64,000 nucleotides of DNA from Polytrichum commune (GCA_950295325.1 OX485806.1:20336001-20400000), one strand, 5' to 3'; counted from the first letter of the stretch, positions 20,901 to 31,200 are shown. Made by a program: numbers and translations. The notes: generated from the sequence alone by a model not told the origin.

Positions 20901-22369
20901 GAGTCCTCCAAACAACCATCGCAGTCTTCCAAACCACATATTCAATTGAGGAAAAAAAGAAAAATAATCAATACAGAAAATAACGAACAAGATATTGTCC
21001 CAAATCCAAAGCCACCAAGTGGTCGAGTGTCGTCAAGATCACAAATTGCAACTGTACCAAAACCGGGAAGAAATCTTGATTTTATTCCCAAGGTAGGCCT
21101 TGTTAAAGGTGATTGGTACGATTGTCATGTTTTTTATGAAAAACACAAAAAAAACATCTCCTGATTTCAAAAAATTGATGTCATGGATGAAAGATGTTTC
21201 TTTGGGAAAAGTAAACAACGTGAATGGAATTGTTACCAAAGCATGTGTGGACCTAATTATTGTTGATATTCCAGATGGGATGCCAATCCATGGTATTGAC
21301 GAAGGGCGTACTATTCCTTCGTGGATGCAATTGAAGACAGATGAATGGTGGGAGACATTGTTTGATTTTTTGGAATCAATACTTTCAGACAATGGTTGCA
21401 CGCTTATCATGTGCAATGCCAAGATGCCAAGACTGCAAGAAAAAATTGTGAGTTATGCACTAGGGACCAGAGATCGTCCAAAACATTTTTGTTTAAGGGA
21501 GCATGTCAAAACATTCACAATTGTGAATTGTTTACCACAAAATGCTCCTAACGGTATCCAAACTGCTCTTTCCAACATTCTTCTCTTGAAGAAACCATCT
21601 AGTTCATTTGCCCTCTCGGATGCTGCTAGCTACATAGATCCATTTGTGGACATCAAACAATTGGATGTTCTGTTCAATCAAATAACGAACACAAACATGT
21701 GTTTGAACCAATGTGGACAACCTTGGAGGGGAGCTAAAGAAAAAAACCCTTTGGTTATGCAACAACTCATTGAAGCATGTTCTCCATTACATGGTCGTAT
21801 ATTGGATTTGTCCGTGGGTACAGGTGCAAGTTTTCACGCTGCAAAAGAAAGTGAAAGACATATTTTTGGTTTTGAAGCAGACGAAGAAATACACATGGGG
21901 TTATTGGATGCTTTATTTCAGAGTTTGAATGTTGAAGCATCCAATGTATTTCAAACACCCTCAGAACCTTCCTCAAGTATTGGTCCAAATTTTGAGGATG
22001 TAGCTCCAAAGCAAGGGCGCAAATTTGTGGCCATCGATGTATCTGATTCTGAATAGTAAGTAAGTCTTCAAGCTAATTGCAAATTTCATACAATGAATTT
22101 GCATGTGTACATTTATTTTTCAATATATTACTTAAACTCATATTAATATTGTTTTTTTTTGCATGATTAGCATTGGATTGAAAGATTGGTTTGCAAAAGT
22201 ACCATCAACTCCAAATTTTGTACAAGACCTACCAATATATGCAAGGTCAATGGCACAACACATGGCACAACAACAAGAAGTTTCACTAGAGTCATCAAGC
22301 CAATCAACGGATCTTCATCCTAGACGATTAGTAGAAATGTTCATGGACATAGAGGCCCATGAAAAATGA
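17997..22369 (+). CDS. ParB/Srx-domain and DNA methyltransferase fusion, six exons, about 1265 aa
   Basis: Exons: 17997-18707, 18813-19405, 19521-19719, 19820-20224, 20367-22055, 22171-22369. All junctions are GT-AG with matching phase, and the last donor is GTAAGTAAGT. Residues about 150-210 carry five 12-residue Q/N-rich repeats. Residues about 300-425 look like a ParB/sulfiredoxin fold, with the signature DGNHRFKAW at 386-394. Residues about 905-1150 look like a beta-class (permuted) N6-adenine or N4-cytosine DNA methyltransferase: a motif IV-like DIPDG near 930, then a motif X-like region and the SAM-binding motif I, ILDLSVGTGASF, near 1114. DIPDG departs from the usual DPPY, so catalysis may be lost. 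The reading frame shifts once, at an A8 run (21147-21154) that has one A too many. The start is the ATG six bases after a 3' splice site (TTTGTTTGCAG, ending 17991). ParB plus methyltransferase is a phage/plasmid-type pairing, so horizontal origin is likely. Confidence 0.75.
18432..18611 (+). repeat. 36-bp coding minisatellite in the ParB-methyltransferase gene
   Basis: Five imperfect 36-bp units encode a 12-residue repeat of the form TS-xENQxFQxTQ, rich in Gln and Asn. This is probably a disordered linker between the basic N-terminus and the ParB-like domain. It keeps frame throughout, as expected for a once-translated sequence. Confidence 0.75.
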
Positions 22370-22961
22370 AATTTTACATATATATTATGAAGATGTATGT
22401 TGAGAGTTCTCCAATGCCAAGTTTTCAATTGGGTTGTAATAATTAAAATAATTATATATTTAATGTTTTGACTCTTCAATGTTTGTTGTTGTACATATAG
22501 TCTTCAAATTTCCACAAATATATATATATATATTCAATACCACGGTCATGAACATGCACCTGTAATTAGGTTTGGTTGTGATGAAATTCTTTGTGGTATA
22601 TTGTACAAGTTGCATATTATGCATCCACTATATTTGAGTGCACACATGAATGCACCCAAATCCATGAACCCATGCACCAATTCATTGTTAATTATTTTGC
22701 TACAATTGATGATATTATTGAACCACAAAATAAAACATGTGGATGCAATAATTTATCTATAGTTGAATTAAATATGTATTTATATATGATAAATATATAT
22801 ATGCCCATAGTCATGTGGGATTTTTTTTTTCTCATTGCTCACTTCTTACAATGTTGCTTATCATCCCCACACCTCTCCCTATTAAACCCTAAAATCAAAA
22901 ACTTTTATGCCAAAATTCTACGGTTATAGGATACTAGTGGCCCTATTACCAAATATTTCAC
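22370..22961. other. Right-arm 3' non-coding DNA of the MULE
   Basis: AT-rich trailer after the methyltransferase stop, with a short TA run at 22517-22532 and a CCCTAAA-like motif at 22884. No gene is seen. A 112-codon frame at 22591-22929 has no recognisable domain. Confidence 0.5.
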
Positions 22962-23007
22962 CTTCCTCACCGCTCATTGTTCACCGCTCACAAGATAGCA
23001 CTCCCCC
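22962..23007. repeat. Right TIR of the MULE
   Basis: Read inwards on the minus strand, it begins GGGGGAGTGCTATCTTGTGA and continues with GTGAGCGGTGAAC and ATGAGCGGTGAG units. It mirrors the left end, including the subterminal TGAGC repeats. Confidence 0.8.
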
Positions 23008-23016
23008 ATTGGCGAC
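23008..23016. repeat. Target-site duplication of the MULE, right copy
   Basis: ATTGGCGAC, identical to 7623-7631. Confidence 0.8.
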
Positions 23017-23700
23017 GAGGTAAGAGTGCGAAGCTTTGGGTCGTTTCTTAAAGAAGGAGCGGCGGTCTCCTTCGTCGCGTGGCGGAGTTCACGTGGCGAA
23101 ACCGTGGCTTGGGAGGAGTTAAAGGTTTGGGCGTTGGATGCGTGGCGCAAGCCGCACCAACACCTTCTCGACGTGACCTCGCTAGGCTCAATGCGGTGGA
23201 AAAACGACATGAATTTGTCGAGATATGCCAAGGAGTACAAATCAAAGTACTTGCAATATGATTGTGAAAAGAATCCTCAACTCGGCATGATGGGTGCCTT
23301 CTTGGCTAGCCTAGACGAATCGATACGGCAAAAGGTGTGGGAACGGGAGAACCTTCCCACTACAATGCTAGAGTTGCTTGACGTCGTGATAAGGCTAGGC
23401 GATGTGCGAGAGGTGGGGCGCGCCGAGACTCCGAACGCGAAGAAACCTCATGAAAGGTTTTCCGGGGGCAACAAGCCCAAGTTTCCGAAGCGGAAATGGG
23501 AGTCTAAAGAGGATCCCGAAGGATCTAGCGGCAAGCCAACTACGCCAAAGGCTTTCGTCAAGCGACCGAAGCGTGTTGACGCCAAGGACGCGACGAAGAA
23601 GGGCCCTTGCTTCAAGTGCGGCAAGGCGGGACACCTTGCGAGAGAGTGCCGCGAGGGCGGGTCCGGAAAGGTAGAGTTAAACTCTACCACGATCTCGCCA
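23017..23700 (+). CDS. Gag capsid-like region and zinc knuckle (fossil)
   Basis: A retrotransposon gag domain is readable (SFVAWRSSRGETVAWEELK, then the W.RENLPTTMLEL region). It is followed by a basic stretch and one CCHC zinc knuckle, CFKCGKAGHLAREC, at about 23608-23650. In the family these build the particle and bind RNA. Part of a broken element. Confidence 0.9.
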
Positions 23701-23859
23701 AGGCAAGATGAGGAGCTCAACTCCTTGATTAAAGACAAAGCGCTGACTTTCAAAAGAGGGCATAAAGTCTTAGAAAGCCTAAGTCTAAAGAGCTTAGTCG
23801 CCGAAGGCGGTTTCGAAGCTAAGTTGTCTTTGATAAACCCGAGTAGCAAAGGGTTGGTT

Positions 23860-24130
23860 TATTTGAAGGGTCAAGTAAATGGAACTAATGTGTCAATGTT
23901 GGTTGATACAGGAGCAACGAACTCCTTCATGATGCCGGAGTGCGCAAGGAGATTGAAAGTTGCGGTGGAGGGCACGGCCTTGCCGGTCAAGGTGAACTTC
24001 GCGCAAGGATCGTGTCAAGCGGCGCAAGTTGCGCGGAGCGTGCGATTTAAGGCGGGAGCGGCGAAGTTTGAAGAAGACTTCACCGTGTGCGAGTTAGGTG
24101 GTGTGGACGTAGTGTTACGAAACACTTTCC
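23860..24130 (+). CDS. Retroviral-type aspartic protease region (fossil)
   Basis: The active-site signature LVDTGATNSF follows a gag spacer, as is usual for Ty3/gypsy elements, with a downstream hydrophobic-Gly segment. In life it would cut the polyprotein. Fossil. Confidence 0.85.
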
Positions 24131-24479
24131 TCCATTTTTACGGGGTAGAAGTTAGGCAAAGGCCTAGCCTTCAGATAGTGATGGTTGGCGTGGACGGGAA
24201 GCCGTAGCCGCTGCCTCACACTAGAGTGGTGGGGCTAAGTGGATTGGGAATCAACTTAGTCTCGCAACAAGACCTCTTTGAGGAACAATTTGTATTAGTT
24301 TTGAAAGAGGATTTCCTCGATTATAATACAAAGGATGAAACCCCACCACTTTCTTACTCCGAGTGCATTTCTAAAGTCCTTAATGAGTTTGGTAACGTCC
24401 TAACTAATGAACTACCAAACGAGCTACCTCCCGAGAGGGAGGTAGATCACAAAATCGAGTTAGTTCCGGGGGCGGAGCC

Positions 24480-25110
24480 CCAAAATAAGGCTCCGTACCG
24501 ACTCAACCAAAGTGAGTTGGTTGAGTCAAAACGGCAACTAACCGAGCTCTTAGCGCGAGGCTACATCCGGCCTAGCAAGTCGCCGTTTGACGCACCGGTA
24601 TTCTTTGTGAGTAAGAAGGGTGGCCAACTACGCATGTGTGTGGATTACCGTGCGTTGAACCGAGTTACGGTTAAGAATAACTATCCTTTGCCGTGAGTCA
24701 ACGACTTGCTGGATAGGTTGGCGGGATCAACCCACTTCAGTCGAATAGACTTGAAGTCGGGTTACTACCAAATAAGGGTAGCGACCGAAGACGTGCATAA
24801 AACGGCGATGCGAACTCGATACGGGTCGTACGAGTTTCTCGTAATGCCGTTTGGACTGTGTAACGCCCCCGCTACCTTTATGTCCATCATAAATGACATT
24901 TTTCATGAGGAAATGGACGAGTGCGTTGTAGTGTATATTGATGATATACTAATCTACTCGCGGAGCGAGTTAGATCACGCACGGGACCTAAAACGGGTCC
25001 TAGAAAAACTAAGGCAAAATAAGCTTTATGCCAACGCCGGGAAAAACGAGTTTTCGCTAAGGGAGTTGGAATTTTTGGGTCACGTCTTAAGTGGCAAAGG
25101 CATTCGTCCC
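24480..25110 (+). CDS. Reverse transcriptase region (fossil)
   Basis: Typical Ty3/gypsy RT motifs appear in order: [40 protein letters not shown] and the catalytic YIDDILIYS at about 24936-24962, then [11 protein letters not shown]. This identifies the superfamily firmly. Fossil. Confidence 0.95.
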
Positions 25111-25329
25111 GACCCGAAAAAAATTCAAGCCATTCGCGAGTGGGAGGGCCCGCGAACTCAGAAAGGAGTTAGGTCCTTTCTAGGCTTGGCCAACTATTAT
25201 AGAAAGTTCATTAAGAACTTTTCTAGGGTGGCGTCGCCCCTCTCGAACTTGCTAGGCAAGGAGGGGCAAATCCTAAAGTGGGACGAAGAATGCGACAAAG
25301 CATTTTTAGAGCTTAAGACTTTGTTGTCT

Positions 25330-25700
25330 ACCGCGGGTGTGTTGAAATACCCCGAATTCGATAAGGAATTCGAGGTGCACACCAACGCTAGTGGCTTTGC
25401 CATTGGTGGCGTCTTAATGCAAAACGGGCATCCAGTGGCGTATGAAAGCCGTAAGTTGACTGGGAGTCAACTTAGGTGGCCAACTCACGAGAAGGAGTTG
25501 TAAGCCGTAGTGCATTGCCTTAAGAGTTGGCGGCACTACATTGGGGACGAAAGACTAAGGTCTTTACGGACAATATCTCCCTCAAGTATTTAGATACGAA
25601 AGCCCAAACAACTCCTAAGGAGTTGAGGTAGTACGACACCATCATTTCAATGGATGTCGAGTTGATCCACAAGCCGGGGCGGGACAACTTAGTGCCGGAC
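25330..25700 (+). CDS. RNase H region (fossil)
   Basis: The segment after the RT thumb includes [13 protein letters not shown] and VAYESRKLT and reaches the [16 protein letters not shown] signature that ends the Ty3 RNase H domain. Fossil. Confidence 0.85.
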
Positions 25701-25939
25701 GCACTAAGTCGTCGCGAGGAGTTAATCACTCCTCGAATACTTATGCTAGTCGAGGACGAGCTCGACAAAGTGGAAAAAAACTTTCTCGACGACGTGCGAG
25801 AAGCGATGAAGCAAGACGAGGATGCGATTACGAATAATCGATTCTTCGACGAGCGGGGCTCGAAGAAGAATCCTCCCGGGGGCCGGCGAATGAAAAATTT
25901 ACGAAGGAAGAATGGCCTTCATTATTTCAAACAAACGCG

Positions 25940-26700
25940 GCTTTATATCCCGGAGGGCGAACTAAGGAAACGTTTGCTTCACGAGTTCCATGATACGCCG
26001 TTGGCGGGGCATAAGGGAGTTCGCGCCACGATGGCCGAACTCCAAAAGAGGTACTTTTGGCCGTGTATGGGCGCGGACGTTGAAGACTACGTTAAGACGT
26101 GCGTCAAGTGCCAAATGTCGAAGCACTCGACACAACCCAAGATCGGAAAACTAAGACCATTGCCGATACCGAAACAAAACTTCTATTCCATTTCAATGGA
26201 CTTTATGACCGGTATCCCGAAGGTGGCGGGTATGGACGCGATAATGGTTATCGTGTGCCGGCTAAGTAAATGGTCGGCTTTTGTGCCTTGTTCGAAACAA
26301 GCCACGGCCGAAGAAGTGGCCCAATTGTTCTTAGACAATTGGGTTAGGCATAGGGGCTTTCCGTGGGACATTGTGAGCGACCACGGGTTGTTGTTCCAAA
26401 CTCAATTCTGACAACATATGATGCGGCGCACCGGAGTGCGACTTTCGATGACGACGGCTTGGCATCCGCAAGGTGATGGCCAAACCGAAAGGATCAATTC
26501 GATCCTTAACATGTATATGAGGGCCTTTTGTGAAAAGGGCCAACAAGAGTGGCCAACCTTGATACATCTTGCTGAGTTGTGCTATAACACAACGGTTTCC
26601 CGAATGACGGGAAAAACACCGTTTTACTTGTGTTATGGACAAGAGGCGGTATTGGCTAGTGACTTGTCCGTTGGTCAAAGTGAATTCACGCGTGACCAAG
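25940..26700 (+). CDS. Integrase region (fossil)
   Basis: The HHCC zinc-binding domain (FHDTPLAGHKG ... CVKCQMSK) precedes the catalytic core with SMDFMTGIP, IVSDHG and TAWHPQGDGQTERINSILN. This is the standard Ty3/gypsy integrase that inserts the cDNA. Fossil. Confidence 0.9.
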
Positions 26701-27109
26701 AACGTCTCTCGGGATATTACTCGCTTGATGCGGCCCAATGGGTCGCGCGAAGGCAAATGATTATTCGAAATGCTAAGGCCATAATGGGTAAGGCGCAAGA
26801 TCGCTACGCTAGTGCGGTAAATAAGAAGCGGAGGGAAATCACATTCAAAGTGGGTGAAAAGGTTTGGTTGGACTCAAGGAACTTGGGAATTCCTACGGAA
26901 TTGTCTATCAAGTGGTCCGCGAGGTGGATAAGGCCGTTTCCGATGAAGAAGATTCTTCATCCGGACGTGTACGTGTTAGATTTGGGCAAAAGGGTTGGTA
27001 AGAGTTGGCACCCGGTGTTTCACGTGTCTTTACTTAAGAAGTACCACCGGGACGAAAAGGACTTGCACCTTTGGCAAGAAGATCCTAGGCCGCCACCTGA
27101 ATATGAGCT

Positions 27110-27290
27110 TTGGGACGGGGCGGTGGGCAAGGTGACGGCGATCCTAGACTCAAGAAGTATTCACGGGCGTGGAAAACAATACAAGTGTTTGATGCACGGG
27201 TATTCGCCTTACGAATACGAGTGGATCAATAGAGTCAACTTGCCGCATGCTAGAACTCTTATCAAGGCCTTTGAGGCTAGAAAGGTGGCC
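27110..27290 (+). CDS. C-terminal chromodomain of the integrase (fossil)
   Basis: KVTAILDSRSIHGRGKQYKC then GYSPYEYEWI and LPHARTLIKAFEA match the chromodomain pattern (beta strands plus C-terminal helix) carried by chromoviruses. There it steers integration to marked chromatin. It is followed by a basic tail to about 27515. Fossil. Confidence 0.85.
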
Positions 27291-27519
27291 GAGGCACAAG
27301 CCGCGGCGCACGCTAAAGCTAACAAACCGGCACGGAGGCGAACCACGACTAGTAAGAAGTTGCCACCTCTCATTGACGACAATGATATTGAGATGGACGA
27401 CGAACTAGTCACGCGGTGGGACGATGATCCAACCAACCCACTAGATGTGCCGCGATACACAAAGCCCACTAAGAATAAGCGTAGGATGACTGGCTCCATC
27501 CACGTGAGGCATTGATAGT

Positions 27520-28145
27520 TGGCGAGGTCGCCAACACCTCTAAGTGGGGGAGGATGAACCCCGAAACAAGCAAAAGAAAAGTAATGAAGTGCAACCCAAG
27601 CACAGGTAAAAAAAGTAAGAATGTAAACGGCGAGAGCACAAGTACACGAAGGAATGACTTAAGTCGAACTTGGAGGATGGGCGCCGCCGAGGGGCTCTCG
27701 AAGCAAAGTAAGAGGGCTTGGTTGTGGCGAGACCAAGGTGCGGGCGCCGAGCGTGAGGTGGATCACCCACAAGGCGTGTCCCGGAGCGAAAGCGCACGAA
27801 CGGTCATTCGTGTCCTAATGGGTAAACGGGGGAAAGGCTTAGCTAGCCTCAAACGCATTCTATTACCAGCCGGCAATAAATACCCACCACTTGCTGTGGC
27901 CAGGCAAGGTTCGAAGGGCGAGGGACTTAGGAAATTGCCTTAAAAAAAAACGACCCGCACGTAGTGGCGAAAATGGGAGTCGTAATGGACTGGCGCGAAG
28001 TGAGTGGAGGCAATGCGCATTGAAGCCTTCATCTCGGGAGCCAACGCGAACCGGATGTGGTCCAAACCGAAGGCGTTGAGACTCGACCTCGTTGGGAACG
28101 AGGGAAGCCGAACCAATGGACTTAATGAGGACATTAAGTGTTCTA
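27520..28145 (+). other. 3' internal non-coding region of the chromovirus
   Basis: Between the end of the integrase region and the polypurine tract. It is GC-rich and has no recognised domain. No separate gene is supported. Confidence 0.6.
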
Positions 28146-28157
28146 AGTGGGGGAGGA
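28146..28157 (+). other. Polypurine tract
   Basis: A purine-rich run (AGTGGGGGAGGA, one T) directly before the 3' LTR. It is the plus-strand primer site of LTR elements. A second similar run occurs at 27543-27553. Confidence 0.8.
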
Positions 28158-28615
28158 TGTAAGGCCCCCTTAGAGCGAGCCCTCCATTGGGCGGAGGAAC
28201 ACCTAAGGGGGTTGGGTGTGCGATTAGTATCGCACCCCTTAGAGTGTAAGGGTTGAACCCGGTTGGGAAAGTACTCTAAGGCGGGCGGACTTAGAGTATG
28301 GTAGGGTGACCCGTGCGGGGTGCACGAAGGACTTAGGCAACGCGGCTTAACGGGTGAGGACGTAGGACTCGGAGCACACGCGGAGCGTGTGGGAAAGGCC
28401 CGAACCTTGGGGCCTTGGGAAGGAACCAGGGTTGTCTGTGGGAAGGAACCAGGGTTGTCCGTGGGTTGACTAGTGAGGTCTCCACGAGTGTTAGAACTTT
28501 AGGAGTCTAAGGTTGCTAGTTGATACTAGCGGGACTCACCTAACAAGTGGCTTGTGCAGGTGAGTTGTTAGCTTCACGCGAGGCGTGAGGGACGTGGCGC
28601 TAGAGTGGCGTTACA
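28158..28615 (+). repeat. 3' LTR of the chromovirus
   Basis: Same 458-bp length and ends as the 5' LTR. About five substitutions and one inverted 17-bp hairpin (28375-28391) separate the two. Confidence 0.95.
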
Positions 28616-29734
28616 GGGAGGATAGAACCGGACAACAAGGGTGAAGGGGGTAGGTAGAACTAGTTAGTGGTGTTACCTAGTGGTTAGCGACTTGATTAAA
28701 AGCATTTGTTAATGCTATTGTAATGGTTCTCTCTTTTTATGATAAAGTGTGTTGCATATTAACTTCATTCAAGGGGGTATTATAAAAGTTTGGTTGGTGA
28801 AGAGGAATTAACTTAGGACATGTGAGCTCGGAGCCTTCACCCGGACACTGACGCACATGAGGGTGGAGGTTTTGGGCTCACATTCTGAACTGCCAAGAGA
28901 GTTGGTTGTTGCAACTGATTACATATCTGCGAGTGTATATATATACAGTGTGTTAAAATCTGTGAGTTTTGCTTCAAATTTTCTGTTGAGAATGGTTTGT
29001 AAGTAGAACTATATGTATATCAAGTGTTTAGAAGCTCAAGGGGGCCGCAACAGAATTGTGAGCATTTTTGAGGGATTTGCATGTTTAATTTCTTGTTTGG
29101 ATCATGTCCAGGTAGGTCAGGTACCAAGGAATTTAGAAGGAAGATCGTATAGTGTCTTGTAGACTGCATCTGGAGTCTGATTACATTCGTTATTTTCATG
29201 ATATCAGTGATGGTGTATTTATATGAGAGATCTTTGAATTGAAAAGTATCTACCCTGCAGAAATAGTCAAGATGTTGGATCCAATATTAGAAAATACCTA
29301 ACATTCCAAACAACAGAAACTGACCACCTTCAACAAGGATAGAAACATGTATGTGTGATATTCATTTTGCTGGCTCCAAGTTTTTGATTTTGCGATTGTT
29401 GTTGTTGTTGTTGCAGGCTGGAGATGGAATTATAGATTTCAGGCGCCGAAGGGACAAAATGAGGTTCTAAGCAAATCGCCTATACCAGGCAAGAGCCATG
29501 CAGAGCATGCCCATTGTACATGAGTCCAAAACATGAGTTCATTTTGTAGTCTATATCTTTAGTACGTGTACATTTGTTTTCCTCTATAAATTTCTCAAAT
29601 ATAAGGGGTTTTATTTCATAGTCACATGGATGCACGTCATTTAGGTTCCAATGAAGAGTCCACCCCCGGGCGGATCTTAATCAATCTTCTCACAATGTGA
29701 ACGTGGAGAAAGACAAAGACTTTGCACATGAACT
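28616..29734. other. Right flank of the LTR element, no gene recognised
   Basis: 28616-28620 is the right copy of the GGGAG target duplication. The rest continues the segment broken at 5497. A TTG microsatellite lies at about 29394-29414, just before CAG. Positions 28815-28920 show inverted similarity to 4010-4069. No coding region can be supported. Confidence 0.5.
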
Positions 29735-30100
29735 ACACTACATATGATATTGAGTGTCACCAATTCTAATTGTCTTGCTCAATACTAATTGTAAACCGTG
29801 GTGTAGTGTCATCAACACTAATGTCAACCCAATATTATTTGTCATTCCTTGTAAACTTTTTGGGGGATTATAGACTTACAGTGTTGCAATTAGTGACCCT
29901 TACCAAGTGATTTTTCATCCAAATTTCAATCATCCATGTCAATATTTCATCACAAGTTGCTGACAAGGTAGGGTTTTGGCCAATGGATGAACTCATCCAT
30001 CATCCATGACAATATTTGTTCAGTTATTCATAAGAAGTGTCATCCGAAAAGTTACCATAGTGACACTAAATACCATTTGACACGAAATATCATACTTAAT
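29735..30100 (+). repeat. Small TIR-type element, family P, copy A
   Basis: Starts near TATGATATTGAGTGTCACC and ends near the inverted counterpart GTGTCA...GATATTTCGTG (minus strand reading). The interior matches copies at 35005-36215 (reverse) and 60560-60905: a GTCAACCCAATATTATTTG-like segment, then CATCCATG.CAATATTTCATCACAAG. No coding capacity. A non-autonomous DNA element; superfamily unknown. Confidence 0.6.
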
Positions 30101-30239
30101 TTACCTGCTTACAGTTTTCATCAACAACTGGGCCTTGTTGGTATTATAACTAGGCTAGCAAGCCCTTGAAGCTGTTGCGAAGACCTATAAACACTTACTG
30201 CAGTTGGCATCCATCTGAATCACAGTAATATTAATGGTT

Positions 30240-31200
30240 GCCTTTATGTCAAGAGCAATGGTCGGGGAAAACCGACGGCTAGTTCATTATCAGCCGATGG
30301 ATTTCCCCTCATGGCCGGTCCAAATTTCCAACCATTGGATGGCAATCCGCCTATAATTTCAATCCTCCGGCAATTAGCCGATGGACCAGAAAATGTCCCG
30401 GAAATGTAGCCGATTCTTCTTGTGAGTTACTGGATTTCAGCTCGAAGAGGTATTCAAATATTGGCCGATACCCGGGAAATGGTAACCGATACCCTCCGGG
30501 TCATGAGCATGGGTATATGAGTGCAGGTAGGTATCGAGGGATGCAGGTCAAGGCTTCGAAGATGAAAGGGCATTTTCTATTCAAAATACTATTAAACAAA
30601 AACTTCGTAATCGAATGTCTACATCTAACTTAGAAAGTATGATGCGTGTTGCTATAGAAGGCCCATACAATGATTTTGATAACATTCTAACAAGTGCTCT
30701 AGATCTTTGGAAGGATGCTACTAAGTTTCGCTATTTGTATAGCAATCCAGAGCGCCATTTGTGTGGGGCATCTAATGATGCACTTGAGGAAGTACCCTAA
30801 ACCTTAACCTTTTTGAATTATGCAACCTTTCCATGACCAAATCCAATTGCTTCTATGAAGAATTGGGGGACCCTTGGCCTTCAAGCGGTGAAGGCATTGC
30901 TAGGTTCAATTCCTGCCAAGGATATTAACTCTTCAAATTTAAAGTTTTGAACATGCCTTTCTTTTCACTTATTCAAGATTTTGTACTAAGAAATGATTTC
31001 TAATAACTTTTCATACATTTTTTAAACAATTAGTGCCGATACGAATTCCATTTAATCGGATATTGACCAATGAAAATATGAAAATATGGGCAATTGGCTG
31101 ATTGATTTTACAAAAGACCGGCTCTTGCCGATGTAAATTGGAAAAAATCCGACCCTTTGTAGCAACTACCGGCAATTAGCCACTAAGGCTTCAAAAACTT
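30240..31200. mobile_element. GC-richer block with repeated GCCGAT motifs enclosing a hAT fragment
   Basis: Both ends (about 30255-30500 and 31030-31170) are rich in short scattered motifs such as GGCAATTAGCC, GCCGATAC and ACCGGC, in diverged inverted or direct order. Between them is the hAT-like coding piece at 30555-30800. It looks like a degraded DNA transposon whose termini carried subterminal repeats. Exact ends could not be set. Confidence 0.4.
30555..30800 (+). pseudogene. hAT-like transposase C-terminal fragment
   Basis: The frame reads RAFSIQNTIKQKLRNRMS, then LESMMRVAIEGPYNDFDN, then ALDLWKDATKFRYLYSNPE and a stop. The FS-QN-IK-K-RNR ... L-S-MR-A-EGP pattern is the C-terminal dimerisation region of hAT-type and DUF4371-type transposase-derived proteins. 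Only about 80 codons remain, and the catalytic region and the zinc finger are absent. A relic or captured fragment. Confidence 0.55.

Larger units (their letters stand above)
7632..23007. mobile_element. 15.4-kb Mutator-like element carrying kinase and ParB-methyltransferase genes
   Basis: Bounded by imperfect terminal inverted repeats (left GAGGGAAGCTATCTTATGAG, right end reading inwards GGGGGAGTGCTATCTTGTGA) and a target duplication inside the gag region of the chromovirus. The left half encodes a MULE transposase on the minus strand. The right half encodes a kinase-like protein and a ParB-methyltransferase fusion on the plus strand, each half reading towards its own terminus. The centre (13586-16364) holds an AT-rich tract and a 104-bp-period palindrome array. 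Only one TIR pair was found, so the cargo lies inside the element rather than beside it. An undetected nested element at 14200-22900 cannot be excluded. Because it sits in a young LTR element, it moved recently. Confidence 0.85.
5498..28615 (+). mobile_element. Ty3/gypsy chromovirus LTR retrotransposon (fossil) with nested insertions
   Basis: The element has 458-bp LTRs starting TGTAAGG and ending GTTACA, a matching 5-bp target duplication, a primer site complementary to initiator tRNA-Met, and a polypurine tract. The internal order is gag, protease, reverse transcriptase, RNase H, integrase, chromodomain, which is Ty3/gypsy order, and the C-terminal chromodomain places it among chromoviruses. 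The two LTRs differ by about five substitutions in 458 bp (roughly 1%), so it is young: under about one million years at fast plant rates, a few million at slow rates. It is broken. Two large insertions (a candidate solo LTR and a 15.4-kb MULE) and about five small interruptions prevent a continuous coding region. Without the insertions its length is about 6.8 kb, normal for the family. Confidence 0.95.

Noticed and set aside
21147-21155. Programmed -1 ribosomal frameshift at A-AAA-AAC
   Set aside because: The downstream frame is +1, not -1. A one-base expansion of the A run is the simpler reading.
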